Notes: generated from the letters alone by a model not told the origin. DNA of 64,000 nt from Streptomyces endophytica (GCF_026153355.1 NZ_CP110636.1:3472001-3536000); one strand, 5' to 3'. Shown: positions 8,037-17,348, numbered from the stretch's first letter. Numbers and translations are program-made.

Positions 8037-9419
8037 GTGGCCGCCGACAAGATCGATACCATCGTCAGCCTGAGCAAGCGCCGTGGCTTCGTTTACCCCT
8101 GCAGTGAGATCTACGGCGGCTCCCGGGCTGCCTGGGACTACGGTCCGCTGGGCGTCGAGCTCAAGGAGAACATCAAGCGGCAGTGGTGGCGCGCCATGGT
8201 CACCTCGCGCGAGGACGTCGTCGGCATCGACTCGTCGGTGATCCTGGCGCCCGAGGTGTGGCAGGCGTCCGGCCACGTCGCCACCTTCACCGACCCGCTC
8301 ACCGAGTGCACCTCCTGCCACAAGCGCTTCCGCGCCGACCACCTGGAGGAGGCGTACGAGGCCAAGCACGGCAAGCTGCCCGAGAACGGCCTCGCGGACA
8401 TCAACTGCCCGCACTGCGGCAACAAGGGCGGCTTCACCGAGCCCAAGCAGTTCTCCGGCCTGCTCTCCACCCACCTCGGCCCGTCCCAGGACACCGCCTC
8501 GGTCGCCTACCTGCGCCCCGAGACCGCCCAGGGCATCTTCACCAACTTCGCCCAGGTCCAGCAGACCTCGCGCAAGAAGCCCCCGTTCGGCATCGCGCAG
8601 ATGGGCAAGTCCTTCCGGAACGAGATCACTCCGGGCAACTTCATCTTCCGCACCCGCGAGTTCGAGCAGATGGAGATGGAGTTCTTCGTCAAGCCGGGCG
8701 AGGACGAGCAGTGGCAGGAATACTGGATGGAGCAGCGGTGGAACTGGTACCGCGACCTCGGCATCCGCGAGGAGAACATCCGGTGGTACGAGCACCCGAA
8801 GGAGAAGCTCTCCCACTACTCCAAGCGCACCGCTGACATCGAGTACCGCTTCAACTTCGGCGGCACCGAGTTCTCCGAGCTGGAGGGTGTGGCCAACCGG
8901 ACGGACTTCGACCTCTCCGCCCACTCCAAGGCATCTGGCCAGGACCTGTCGTACTTCGACCAGGAGGCCGGCGAGCGCTGGACCCCCTACGTCATCGAGC
9001 CGGCGGCCGGTGTCAACCGCGCGATGCTCGCCTTCATGCTCGACGCCTACATCGAGGACGAGGCGCCCAACGCCAAGGGCAAGATGGAGAAGCGCACGGT
9101 CATGCGCCTCGACCCGCGCCTGGCGCCGGTCAAGGTCGCGGTGCTGCCGCTGTCCCGCAACCCGCAGCTCTCCCCGAAGGCCAAGGGCCTCGCCGCGGAC
9201 CTGCGGAAGAACTGGAACATCGAGTTCGACGACGCGGGCGCCATCGGCCGCCGCTACCGCCGCCAGGACGAGATCGGCACCCCGTTCTGCGTCACCGTCG
9301 ACTTCGACACCCTCGACGACAACGCGGTCACCGTCCGCGAGCGCGACACCATGAAGCAGGAGCGCGTCAGCCTGGACCAGATCCAGCCGTACCTGGCCGC
9401 GCGTCTGCTGGGCTGCTGA
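8037..9419 (+). CDS. glyS: glycyl-tRNA synthetase (class II, dimeric type)
   Basis: A 460-residue enzyme that charges tRNA-Gly with glycine. Class II motif 2 is [20 protein letters not shown] (about residue 205), and motif 3 lies around [13 protein letters not shown] (about 325). An insertion with CTSC and CPHCGN pairs near residues 90-130 suggests a zinc-binding knuckle. The C-terminal anticodon-binding domain ends in [10 protein letters not shown] chose GTG 8037, the usual length for Streptomyces, with AAGAGAG just upstream. It is divergent from znuA and followed by a strong terminator. Confidence 0.95.
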   Translation: MAADKIDTIVSLSKRRGFVYPCSEIYGGSRAAWDYGPLGVELKENIKRQWWRAMVTSREDVVGIDSSVILAPEVWQASGHVATFTDPLTECTSCHKRFRADHLEEAYEAKHGKLPENGLADINCPHCGNKGGFTEPKQFSGLLSTHLGPSQDTASVAYLRPETAQGIFTNFAQVQQTSRKKPPFGIAQMGKSFRNEITPGNFIFRTREFEQMEMEFFVKPGEDEQWQEYWMEQRWNWYRDLGIREENIRWYEHPKEKLSHYSKRTADIEYRFNFGGTEFSELEGVANRTDFDLSAHSKASGQDLSYFDQEAGERWTPYVIEPAAGVNRAMLAFMLDAYIEDEAPNAKGKMEKRTVMRLDPRLAPVKVAVLPLSRNPQLSPKAKGLAADLRKNWNIEFDDAGAIGRRYRRQDEIGTPFCVTVDFDTLDDNAVTVRERDTMKQERVSLDQIQPYLAARLLGC

Positions 9420-9438
9420 GTCGGTCCGCTGTAGCTGA

Positions 9439-9477
9439 CCGGGGCCGGTTCCCTTGGGGAACCGGCCCCGGCTTTTT
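9439..9477 (+). terminator. glyS terminator
   Basis: Perfect 15-base arms (9439-9453 and 9457-9471) with a 3-base loop are followed by a T-run at 9473-9477. This is a classical intrinsic terminator 20 bases after the glyS stop. Confidence 0.93.
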
Positions 9478-9537
9478 CATGGCGTGGCAACCGGCCCAGG
9501 GGGGCCTTGGCGGCTGAGTCGTCCGGGGTTTCCCTGG

Positions 9538-10021
9538 CCTCTGGAGTGCCTGGCCCCCTCGGAGTGCCCCGCCCTCTGGAGTGCGCCGGCCCCTGGAGTG
9601 CCCCGCCCCCGGAGTACCCCCCGGGAGTGCCCCGCCCCCCCGGGAGTGCCCCGCCCCCCCGGGAGCGCCCCACCCCTCCCCGGAGTGCCCGACCCCTGGG
9701 GAATGCCCCACCCCTCCCGGAGTACCCCACCCCTGGGGAATGCCCCACCCCTCCCGGAGTACCCCACTCCTCGGGAATGCCCCGCCCCTCGGGAATACCC
9801 CACCCCCGCCCGTACGTTGTGGCCCCGAAGGGGGGCCTCGCGTCCCCTACGGGATCTGTTCGGCGGCCCTTAGGTGGTCCGCTGGGCGCCCGCTGCCTGC
9901 TTGCTGCGGTGCCCCGCCGCTGGGTGCCCCGCTGAGTGCCCCGTGGAGTGCCCGTCTCTCACGTGCCCGTCCCTCGCGTGCCCCGTCCCTTGCGTGCCCC
10001 GTCTCTCAAGTGCCCGGTCGC
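9538..10021. repeat. GC-rich degenerate tandem-repeat array
   Basis: This roughly 480-base non-coding stretch lies between convergent glyS and a membrane-protein gene. From 9538 to about 9805 it is made of 17-22-base units built on GGAGTGCCCCGCCC, with later copies alternating GGAGTACCCCACCCC and GGGAATGCCCCACCC. A second set at about 9905-10021 repeats GTGCCCCGTCCCT-type units. The minus strand carries many runs of four to seven G. Open frames across it are repetitive artefacts. Confidence 0.85.
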
Positions 10022-10462
10022 TCAACGGCCCCGCGCCGGGCGGGTGGTGAGCCAGGTGCAGAGGGCGGCGAGGGGGAGTTCGGCGGCCACGGCCATGGCT
10101 ATGGCGGTGGCCAGTTCCGTGCCGGGGGCGGCGGTGGCGAGGTCGATGCAGGCGTCGGCGAACAGGAGGACGGCCGCGGCGCCGGCCGGGGCGCGGTGGC
10201 GGGGGTCGGCGCGCAGGACGCGGAGGCCGGCGGTGAGCAGTGCGGCGGCCTCCATGGCGTCGAGGGCGACCCAGGCGGTGGCCTCGGCGGGCGGCAGGGT
10301 GCCGGCGAGGTAGCCGAGCCAGGGCAGCAGCGCGAGCCCGGCACCCACGAGGACGCGACCCTGCCAGCGGCGGGCGCGGCTCAGTCGCAGCCCCCCGCGG
10401 ACGGCCCCGTTCGCCGTGCAACGTCCGTTGTCGACAGGGGGGTTGAAGGCGATCAGGGCCAT
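10022..10462 (-). CDS. small integral membrane protein, unknown function
   Basis: A 146-residue protein with about four hydrophobic segments separated by Arg-rich loops (RLSRARRWQGR, LRADPRHR). I do not recognise the family. ATG 10462 is preferred because the extra 17 residues from 10513 are not membrane-like. It lies between the tandem-repeat array and a divergent sensor kinase, which may or may not be functionally related. Confidence 0.6.
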   Translation of the reverse strand: MALIAFNPPVDNGRCTANGAVRGGLRLSRARRWQGRVLVGAGLALLPWLGYLAGTLPPAEATAWVALDAMEAAALLTAGLRVLRADPRHRAPAGAAAVLLFADACIDLATAAPGTELATAIAMAVAAELPLAALCTWLTTRPARGR

Positions 10463-10638
10463 GGCGGAGGTCTCTTTCAAGGTCACGAACCCGGCCTTCG
10501 GGCTCGTGATCAAGACTCCGGTTTTCGCCGGTCACGGTCAGTAACGCGGCTGACCGACTTGGGGTGGCACCAGCTACACCCCCCGTACGGCAATGGGCTT
10601 CATGGCAGGTCGCGGCGCCCGCCACATACCGTTGGATC

Positions 10639-11859
10639 ATGAAGATTCCGCCCCGGACCCGGCGCGCGCTCACCCGGCTGTCCCGCGATACGTACTTCCT
10701 GGCCCTGGGTGCGCCGCTGCACCTCCTCATCGGGTTCCTGCTGTTCATGGCCTTCGGTCTCGTCTGGGAGATCGTCGAGGGGAACGACAGCAGCGTGCCG
10801 GTGGTCCTGGGGCTCACGCTGGTGCTCACCGCGTCGTCCGTGCCCGCGCTGACCGCCGCCCAACGCTGGCGCTTCCGGCAGTTCCTGGGGATCGACATCC
10901 CCGCTCCGGGGTGGTGGTGGCGGCGGTGGCAGCGGCGGTTCGGCTACCACTGCCTGGTCGGTGCGCTGCTCGGCGGGCTCGAAGTGCTGGTGCTCGGCCT
11001 ACTGTTGGCGGGTCTGGCCGCCGGCACGGTGTGCCTGTGGATATGGGCGGTTCCCCTGGAATGGCGGGTCGGTCATCCCGGGTACTACACCCAGGCCAGC
11101 TACGTCACCGTCGCCGGGCTCGCCGCGCTCGCCGCGGTCCCCTCCCTCGCCGCGGCCCTGGTGCGGCTGGAGACGCACCTCGCGCCCGGTCTGCTGGGTC
11201 CCGACCCGAGCGAGGACCTGGAGCGGCGGGTGATCGACCTCACCGAGAGCCGGGCCGGTGCGGTCGACGCGGCGGATGCCGAACGGCGCCGCATCGAACG
11301 GGACCTGCACGACGGTGCGCAGCAGCGCCTGGTGTCGCTGGCCCTGAACCTGGGTCTGGCCAAGGCGACGCTGACCGACCTGCCGCCCGAGGTCCGCGAG
11401 GTGATCGACACCGCGCACCGGGAGGCGAAGGAGGCCATCGAGGAACTCAGCAGTCTGGTGCGCGGCCTGCACCCGGCGGTCCTGGACGAGCTGGGGCTGG
11501 ATGCCGCGCTCTCCGGGCTCGCCGCCCGGGCGACGCTGCCCGTACGGCTGCGGGTGGATCTGGCGCAGCGCACCGTGCCGGCCATCGAGGCGGTGGCGTA
11601 CTTCGTGGTCTCCGAGGCGCTGACGAACGTGGCCAAGCACGCCCCGGAGGCGACCCGGGTGGATGTGACGGTCACCAGGCTGGGCGAGATACTGCGGGTG
11701 GTGATCGCCGACGACGGTGCGGGCGGGGCCGATCCGTCCAAGGGGAGTGGTCTCACCGGGCTCGCCCAGCGCGTGCGGTCCGTGGACGGAACATTCCGGA
11801 TGAGCAGCCCCGTGGGGGGCCCGACCATGATGAGCGTGGAGCTGCCGTGCCCGAGGTGA
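10639..11859 (+). CDS. NarL-type sensor histidine kinase (HisKA_3)
   Basis: A 406-residue kinase. About four N-terminal membrane helices (residues 20-175) have a short WWWRRWQRRFGYH loop in between. The HisKA_3 dimerisation domain carries the phospho-accepting His in RRIERDLHDGAQQRLVSLAL. The HATPase domain has N-box EALTNVAKHAPEA and a G-box around GSGLTGLAQRV. It signals to the coupled response regulator that begins inside its last codons. The stimulus is unknown. The membrane-embedded sensor resembles cell-envelope-sensing kinases, but that is inference. Confidence 0.9.
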   Translation: MKIPPRTRRALTRLSRDTYFLALGAPLHLLIGFLLFMAFGLVWEIVEGNDSSVPVVLGLTLVLTASSVPALTAAQRWRFRQFLGIDIPAPGWWWRRWQRRFGYHCLVGALLGGLEVLVLGLLLAGLAAGTVCLWIWAVPLEWRVGHPGYYTQASYVTVAGLAALAAVPSLAAALVRLETHLAPGLLGPDPSEDLERRVIDLTESRAGAVDAADAERRRIERDLHDGAQQRLVSLALNLGLAKATLTDLPPEVREVIDTAHREAKEAIEELSSLVRGLHPAVLDELGLDAALSGLAARATLPVRLRVDLAQRTVPAIEAVAYFVVSEALTNVAKHAPEATRVDVTVTRLGEILRVVIADDGAGGADPSKGSGLTGLAQRVRSVDGTFRMSSPVGGPTMMSVELPCPR

Positions 11860-12599
11860 GGCGTGAGGTGGGGCGTGATGTGGGGGATGACATGGGGCGT
11901 GGGGTAGCGGCCGAGGTGGCTGGTGCGCAGGGTGCCGGTCCGGGTGCGGTACGGCGGGCCGTGATCGCCGAGGACTCCGTTCTGCTGCGGATCGGGCTGG
12001 TCAAGGTCGTGGAGATGGCCGGGTTCGAGGTGGCCGCCGAGGCGGGGGACGCCGAGGGGCTGCTGGCGGCGGTCGCCGAACACCGGCCGGACCTCGCGGT
12101 GGTGGACGTGCGGATGCCGCCCGGCTTCACGGACGAGGGGGTGCGCGCCGCCCTGTCGATCCGCCAGCAGTGGCCCGGTACCGCGGTGTTGATGCTGTCG
12201 CAGTACGTCGAGGAGCGGTACGCGGCGGATCTGCTGGCCTCGAACACCAGCGGTGTGGGCTATCTGCTCAAGCAACGGGTGGCGGACGTCCAGGAGTTCC
12301 TTGAGGCGCTGCGGCGGGTGGCCGACGGTGGTACCGCGCTGGATCCACAGGTCGTCGCGCAGCTGCTGGTGCGGCGGTCGAGCGATCCGCTGGAGCGGCT
12401 GACCGCCCGTGAGCGGGAGGTCCTCGCGTTGATGGCCGAGGGCCGCTCGAACGCGGGGATCGCCGCCGGGCTCGTGGTGAGCGAGAGCGCGGTCGCCAAG
12501 CACATCAACAACATCCTCGCCAAGCTGGACCTCCCGAAGGCCGACGCCGACCACCGCCGGGTCCTGGCGGTGCTGCGGTTCCTGGGGGTCGGCGGCTAG
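11847..12599 (+). CDS. NarL/LuxR-family response regulator
   Basis: A response regulator of about 250 residues. The receiver domain begins RRAVIAEDSVLLRIG, with phospho-acceptor Asp in LAVVDVRMPPG and the conserved Lys in GYLLKQRV. The LuxR helix-turn-helix is LTAREREVLALMAEGRSNAG...SESAVAKHINNILAKL. Three in-frame starts compete: GTG 11847 (GGAG five bases upstream), GTG 11856 (GTGA overlap with the kinase stop) and ATG 11892 (GGGGGA upstream). All give the same receiver domain. It is strongly similar to the regulator at 61645-62310. Confidence 0.92.
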   Translation: MPEVRREVGRDVGDDMGRGVAAEVAGAQGAGPGAVRRAVIAEDSVLLRIGLVKVVEMAGFEVAAEAGDAEGLLAAVAEHRPDLAVVDVRMPPGFTDEGVRAALSIRQQWPGTAVLMLSQYVEERYAADLLASNTSGVGYLLKQRVADVQEFLEALRRVADGGTALDPQVVAQLLVRRSSDPLERLTAREREVLALMAEGRSNAGIAAGLVVSESAVAKHINNILAKLDLPKADADHRRVLAVLRFLGVGG

Positions 12600-12801
12600 G
12601 GGGCTACCCGGTCGCGCGGGCTCGAACCGAGGTCCGCCGACCGCCGGGGTATTCGATCCGGGCCGGGCCTTTCCGCGTGAAATCCGGCCCGGAACGCATT
12701 TCCTGCCCCGCCTCGTGCATCCATTGCCTCTTTTCCCGCGTCTCACAGGCGAGTGGCCTTGTCCTATGGGCCGCACCGCAGGGGTATTTGGAGTATTCAA
12801 T

Positions 12802-13695
12802 TTGAAAACCGGCATTAAGGGCATTCGTCGCGTCTCCGCGGCAGTCGTCACCGCGGGTGCCGTTCTGACGGCCGGGGCGTTCGCCGCTCCGGCGCAGGCC
12901 GCCACACTCCCGACGCCCACGATCACCGCCGCCGGCGGTTTCGTGATGAACAACAGCACGGGCCAGTCCCTGTTCACCAAGGCTGCGGACACCCGGCGTT
13001 CCACCGGCTCCACCACCAAGATCATGACGGCTCGGGTGGTGCTCGCGCAGTCGAACCTCGACCTGGATTCCAAGGTCACGGTCCAGAAGGCGTACAGCGA
13101 CTACATCGTCGACAACAACTGGGCCTCCTCGGCCCACTTGATCGTCGGCGACAAGGTCACGGTCCGTCAGCTGCTCTACGGGCTGATGCTGCCGTCCGGC
13201 TGCGACGCCGCCTACGCGCTCGCCGACAAGTTCGGCAGCGGCTCCACCCGGGCCGCGCGGGTCAAGTCGTTCATCGGCAAGATGAACACCACGGCCAAGA
13301 GCCTCGGCCTGACGAACACGCACTTCGACTCGTTCGACGGCATCGGCCACGGCGCGAACTACTCGACGCCGCGCGACCTCACCAAGCTCGCCAGCAGCGC
13401 GATGAAGTACTCCACGTTCCGTACGGTCGTGAAGACGAAGTCGACGAAGCAGAAGGTCACGACCAAGAGCGGTGGCTACCGCTACATGGAGTGGACCAAC
13501 ACCAACCCGCTGCTGGGCACTTACGCCGGCACCATCGGCGTCAAGACCGGCTCGGGTCCGGAGGCCAAGTTCTGCCTGGCCTTCGCCGCCACCCGTAACG
13601 GCAAGACCGTCATCGGTACCGTCCTCGCCTCCTCGTCGGTTTCCAACCGCACGGCGGACGCGAAGAAGCTGTTGGACTACGCGTTCAAGAAGTAG
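12802..13695 (+). CDS. secreted D-alanyl-D-alanine peptidase, K15 type
   Basis: A serine DD-peptidase (family S11) of about 297 residues, closely matching the Streptomyces K15 DD-transpeptidase. A signal peptide ends AAPAQA, giving a mature start ATLPTPT. The active-site motifs are S-T-T-K (in RRSTGSTTKIMT), S-G-C (in LMLPSGCDAAYALAD), the K15-type replacement of the usual SxN, and K-T-G (IGVKTGSGPEAK). It trims or links peptidoglycan stems outside the cell. TTG 12802 is preferred, with GGAG eight bases upstream and a standard signal peptide. ATG 12766 lacks a ribosome site. Confidence 0.92.
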   Translation: MKTGIKGIRRVSAAVVTAGAVLTAGAFAAPAQAATLPTPTITAAGGFVMNNSTGQSLFTKAADTRRSTGSTTKIMTARVVLAQSNLDLDSKVTVQKAYSDYIVDNNWASSAHLIVGDKVTVRQLLYGLMLPSGCDAAYALADKFGSGSTRAARVKSFIGKMNTTAKSLGLTNTHFDSFDGIGHGANYSTPRDLTKLASSAMKYSTFRTVVKTKSTKQKVTTKSGGYRYMEWTNTNPLLGTYAGTIGVKTGSGPEAKFCLAFAATRNGKTVIGTVLASSSVSNRTADAKKLLDYAFKK

Positions 13696-13731
13696 CCCGT
13701 ACAGCTCGGGTCGTGACGACTCGGGTCAAGG

Positions 13732-13767
13732 GGGCCTGTCGGCGGCCGTTCGGTCGCGGGCAGGCCC
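13732..13767. terminator. terminator-like hairpin between DD-peptidase and TetR genes
   Basis: GGGCCTG at 13732-13738 pairs with CAGGCCC at 13761-13767, and further GC pairing is possible inside. It lies between convergent stops, so it is a likely shared terminator. Confidence 0.55.
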
Positions 13768-13785
13768 TCTGCCGTTTCCGCTGGT

Positions 13786-14430
13786 CTACGGCGCGACCGT
13801 CGGGTCCGTCGGGTCCGTCGCGTCTGTCGGGTCCGCCGGGCCGGACGGGGCGGGGCGCAGGCCGCGGAGGACCAGATCGCGGACCGCCTCGAAGTCGGCG
13901 GTGATCTCCGGACGGGACCACTCGGCTGCGTAACACGGGTCGTGGAAGCGGCCGGTGGCGTCGAAGACGGCGCGGGCCGTGACGGCGGGAGAGGGGGTCT
14001 GGAAGGTGCCCTCGCCGACGCCGTCCTCGATGATCCGGGTCAGCTGGGACTCCAGATCCGTGACGTGCCGGTCGACCACCCCACCGCTCTCGCCGATCAG
14101 CGCCATGTACGTCGCGAACAGCTCGGGATCGTCGCCCGCCTTGTGCCGCTTGGCCTCGAAGAGCGCGGTCAGCCAGCGGTCCAGCCGCTCGGCCGCCGGA
14201 CCCTCCTCCGTCACGATGCCGGACAGCTGCCGGCTCGTACGGTCCAGCCAGCGCGCCGTGACCGCCTCCCGCAGCGCCGTCTTCGTACGGAAGTGGCGGT
14301 AGACGCTGCCGTGGCTGACGCCCAGGGCGCGCGCCACGTCCACGACCGTGGCCTTCGCCGGGCCGTAGCGGCGCAGCACCTCCTCGGTGGCTTCGAGGAT
14401 GCGCTCGGGGGTCAACGACTCGGGGGGCAT
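13786..14430 (-). CDS. TetR-family transcriptional regulator
   Basis: A 214-residue repressor. The N-terminal helix-turn-helix covers about residues 8-55 (ATVVDVARALGVSHGSVYRHF). The C-terminal domain includes WLDRTSRQLSGIV and LFATYMALIGESGG. The tail has PTD repeats (DPTDATDPTDPT). It lies 182 bases after an aldo-keto reductase gene on the same strand, whose promoter region holds a perfect 14-base-arm palindrome at 15723-15756. Repression of that unit, including itself, is the likely role. Confidence 0.9.
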   Translation of the reverse strand: MPPESLTPERILEATEEVLRRYGPAKATVVDVARALGVSHGSVYRHFRTKTALREAVTARWLDRTSRQLSGIVTEEGPAAERLDRWLTALFEAKRHKAGDDPELFATYMALIGESGGVVDRHVTDLESQLTRIIEDGVGEGTFQTPSPAVTARAVFDATGRFHDPCYAAEWSRPEITADFEAVRDLVLRGLRPAPSGPADPTDATDPTDPTVAP

Positions 14431-14612
14431 GGGGCGGACGGCCTTTCGGGAGGGGCGGACGGGCGGGTACGGACCACGGTGGGCGGGCGCCGGGCGGCAT
14501 CCGTACCGGATCCGCGGGCGGGGCCGGTGGCGCACCTGGGCGCACCCGGGTCCCCGCGCGGTACCTACGGACGGTACCTGGCCGCCCCCGCGGGCCGCCG
14601 CCCCGCCGGTGG

Positions 14613-15617
14613 TCAGCGCTCGCTGTCGAGGTGGGCCATCTGCTCGGCGGGGTACCGGTCGCCGGCCGCGGCACCGGCCGGGACGGCCCGCTCGATCGCG
14701 GCGAGGTCCTCCGCGTCCAGCGTCACGTCCAGGGCTCCGAGCGCCTCGGTGAGCCGGTCCCGGCGGCGCGCACCGACCAGCGGGACGATGTCCTCGCCGC
14801 GGGAGAGCACCCAGGCGATGGCTATCTGGGCCACCGAGGCGCCCTTCTGCTCGGCGATCTTGCGCAGCGCGTCGACCAGGTCGAGGTTGCGGTCGAGGTT
14901 CTCGCCCTGGAAGCGCGGGCTCATCCCGCGGAAGTCGTTGGCGGCGAGCTTGCGGTCCCGGCCGAAGTGGCCGCTGATCAGGCCGCGGGAGAGCACGCCG
15001 TAGGCCGTGATGCCGATGCCCAGCTCGCGGGCGGTGGGCAGGATCGCGTCCTCGATGCCGCGGGAGATGAGGGAGTACTCGATCTGGAGGTCGGCGATCG
15101 GGGCCACGGCGGCCGCGCGGCGCAGCGATTCCGCGCCGACCTCGGAGAGGCCGATGTGCCGGACGTGTCCCGCCTCCACGAGCTCGGCGATGGCGCCGAC
15201 CGTCTCCTCGACGGGGACGTCCGGGTCGAGCCGGGCGATCCGGTAGATGTCGATGTGGTCGGTGCCGAGGCGCTGGAGGGAGTAGGCGGCGAAGTTCTTC
15301 ACGGCGTCGGGCCGGCCGTCGTAGCCGGTGAAGGCGCCCTCGACGGTGCGCAGCGCGCCGAACTTCACGCTGATCTGCGCCCGTTCGCGGGCCGCGGTGG
15401 GGGCGGTGTGCAGCGCCTCGTTGATCAGCAGTTCGTTGTGGCCCATGCCGTAGAAGTCGCCGGTGTCGAGCAGGGTGATGCCGGCGTCGAGGGCGGCGTG
15501 GATCGTGGCGAGGGATTCCGCGCGGTCGCTGTCGCCGTAGAGGGCGGACATGCCCATGCAGCCGAGGCCGAGGGCGGAGGTCTGCGGGCCGGTGGTGCCC
15601 AGGGTGCGGGTCTGCAC
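14613..15617 (-). CDS. aldo/keto reductase
   Basis: A 334-residue NADPH-dependent oxidoreductase with a TIM barrel. It begins RTLGTTGPQTSALGLGCMGM. The catalytic Asp and Tyr lie in LLDTGDFYG and the Lys in ISVKFGAL. Where many members have a His before Arg and Asp-Pro (HRVDP-type), this one reads YRIARLDP, so the usual His is Ala. The cofactor-binding end is VPLVGARRRDRL. The substrate cannot be told. GTG 15617 has CAGGAG seven bases upstream. It is probably controlled by the TetR gene that follows. Confidence 0.9.
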   Translation of the reverse strand: MQTRTLGTTGPQTSALGLGCMGMSALYGDSDRAESLATIHAALDAGITLLDTGDFYGMGHNELLINEALHTAPTAARERAQISVKFGALRTVEGAFTGYDGRPDAVKNFAAYSLQRLGTDHIDIYRIARLDPDVPVEETVGAIAELVEAGHVRHIGLSEVGAESLRRAAAVAPIADLQIEYSLISRGIEDAILPTARELGIGITAYGVLSRGLISGHFGRDRKLAANDFRGMSPRFQGENLDRNLDLVDALRKIAEQKGASVAQIAIAWVLSRGEDIVPLVGARRRDRLTEALGALDVTLDAEDLAAIERAVPAGAAAGDRYPAEQMAHLDSER

Positions 15618-15722
15618 TGCGTGCTCCTGAATGGGTGACGAGGGGAGGGGGCGAGAGGGGGCCGGCAGGGGCCGCCGTGGGCGGGTACGTGTCCGGATCC
15701 CTCACGCAAGCAACTATGGCAT

Positions 15723-15756
15723 GACGACTGACAGATTTCAATATCTGTCAGTCGTC
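15723..15756. promoter_or_regulatory. perfect palindromic operator upstream of the aldo-keto reductase
   Basis: Arms of 14 bases (15723-15736 and 15743-15756) are perfectly complementary around a 6-base spacer TTCAAT. The core is TGACAGAT-N6-ATCTGTCA. It is more AT-rich than its surroundings and lies 106 bases before the aldo-keto reductase start. Size and symmetry fit a TetR-family operator. Confidence 0.75.
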
Positions 15757-15795
15757 GCAGCGCCGAAGCGCGCCACACCCCAGCGTTCCCGCAGG

Positions 15796-17247
15796 TCAGC
15801 GCAGTGATCGTGGCAGGCGCAGGGCCAGCGCCGTGGTGCCCGCGACGATCGCCAGCTGCGTCAGCAGGGCCGCCAGCAGCGCATCGCGGATGCCGACGGA
15901 CGGCAGCAGCGCGAGGAAGAGCGTGCCGAGGGTGGCCACGCCGAGCGCCAGGCCGGACTGCTGGGTGGTGACCATGACCCCGCCGCCCACGCCCGCCTGC
16001 GCCACCGGCAGCTCGCTCAGCACGATGCGCATCAGGACCGGCAGCACCAGCCCCTGGCCGAAGCCGAGCAGCGCCATGCTCGGCGCGAGACCGGCCACCG
16101 AGATGCCCGGCCAGCCCGCGTGCACGGTCAGCGCCAGCGCGATCAGCCCGGAACCCTGGATCAGCGAGCCGGTGAAGACCACCCGCCGCCCGAACCGCCC
16201 CACCAGCCGCGGCCCCGCCAGCGAGGCGGCGAAGAAGGTGACGCAGAGCGGCAGCAGCGACAGGCCGGCCGCCAACGGGCCGTAGTGCAGGCCGGTCTGG
16301 AGCGCGACGGCCACCACGAACATGAAGCCGCCGAAGCCCACCGAGAACGGCACGATCATGGTGAGGCCGCTGTTCACCGACGGGATACGGAGGAGGGACG
16401 GCGGGACGAGCGGGGTCCGGCCGCCGCGTTCGGCACGCCGCTCCACCAGGAAGAACGCGACGCCGGCGCACGGGAAGACCGCCAGCAGGAGCCACGACCA
16501 CAGGGGCCAGCCGGCCGCCCGCCCCTCGGTCAGCGGCAGCAGCAGCGCGATCAGCGAGACGGCCAGCAGGACGGTGCCCAGGACATCGACCCGGGTCGGG
16601 TGCGGCGAGCGGGTCTCGGGGACCGTACGGGCGGCCAGCAGCCAGGCCGCCGCGGCGATCGGGACGTTCACCAGGAAGACCGCGCGCCAGCCGGAGCCCG
16701 CCAGGTCCACCGAGACCAGCAGCCCGCCGACCACCTGGCCGACGGCGCTGGAGACCCCGGCCGTGCCGCCGTAGAGGCTGACCGCCTTGGCGCGCCGCTT
16801 CCCGGTGGTCGTGGCCTGGATGGTGGCCAGCACCTGGGGCAGCAGCAGTGCCGCGGACGCCCCCTGGGCGACCCGGGCGGCCACCAGCGTCGCGGCGTTC
16901 GGGGCGAGACCGCACGCCAGCGAGGTCAGGCCGAAGGTGGCCAGGCCCCACAGGAACAGCCGGCGCCGGCCGATCATGTCCCCGAGCCGCCCGCCCAGGA
17001 CCAGCAGCGTGGCGTAGGCGACGCCGTAGCCGGCCACCACCATCTCCAGCATCGCGGGTCCCGCGTGCAGGTCCTGGTCGATGGTCGGCAGGGCGACATT
17101 GACGATGAAGAAGTCGATCATCGGGAGGGCCGCGCCCAGCAGCACGGTCAGCAGGCCGAGCGGGGTCAGGGCGGCGGTGGCCGATGCCTGTCGCGGGGCA
17201 GCGGCCGGGGTTTCGACGAGGATGGTCTGTGCTCGGGTTTCGCTCAC
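15796..17247 (-). CDS. MFS drug exporter, DHA2/EmrB type
   Basis: A 483-residue proton antiporter with about 14 membrane helices. Motif A-like GGRLGDMIGRRRLFLWG follows helix 2, and IDFFIVNVALPTI lies in helix 1, both typical of the DHA2 multidrug family. It exports unknown hydrophobic compounds. GTG 17247 (MSETRAQT) gives a short cytoplasmic tail; longer starts run into the divergent regulator's promoter. The MmyB-type regulator on the other strand, 101 bases away, is the likely local controller. Confidence 0.9.
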   Translation of the reverse strand: MSETRAQTILVETPAAAPRQASATAALTPLGLLTVLLGAALPMIDFFIVNVALPTIDQDLHAGPAMLEMVVAGYGVAYATLLVLGGRLGDMIGRRRLFLWGLATFGLTSLACGLAPNAATLVAARVAQGASAALLLPQVLATIQATTTGKRRAKAVSLYGGTAGVSSAVGQVVGGLLVSVDLAGSGWRAVFLVNVPIAAAAWLLAARTVPETRSPHPTRVDVLGTVLLAVSLIALLLPLTEGRAAGWPLWSWLLLAVFPCAGVAFFLVERRAERGGRTPLVPPSLLRIPSVNSGLTMIVPFSVGFGGFMFVVAVALQTGLHYGPLAAGLSLLPLCVTFFAASLAGPRLVGRFGRRVVFTGSLIQGSGLIALALTVHAGWPGISVAGLAPSMALLGFGQGLVLPVLMRIVLSELPVAQAGVGGGVMVTTQQSGLALGVATLGTLFLALLPSVGIRDALLAALLTQLAIVAGTTALALRLPRSLR

Positions 17248-17278
17248 GGATACGACGATCGTCGAGCGCTCAGCCGGG

Positions 17279-17302
17279 TACCAGAGTGTCCTTATCCTGG
17301 TA
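17279..17302. promoter_or_regulatory. inverted repeat in the divergent MFS/regulator promoter
   Basis: TACCAG at 17279-17284 and CTGGTA at 17297-17302 form a spaced inverted repeat between the two divergent genes. It is followed by a further TACCTGG. This is a candidate binding site for the adjacent helix-turn-helix regulator. Confidence 0.4.
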
Positions 17303-17348
17303 TCACTGCTACCTGGCAACCGCCTGGGCGCTGCGGCACGCTGGAGGC

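Noticed and set aside
9454..9873. Proline-rich frames across the tandem array
   Set aside because: All frames are open because the repeats lack stop codons. There is no ribosome site or conserved domain, and both strands give equally simple sequence.
9538..10021. Possible CRISPR array
   Set aside because: The repeats are contiguous and degenerate with no unique spacers, and no cas genes are nearby.
12600..12700. T-loop-like sequence (GGTTCGAGCC on the minus strand), possibly a tRNA
   Set aside because: No acceptor stem, D-arm or anticodon arm could be folded around it.
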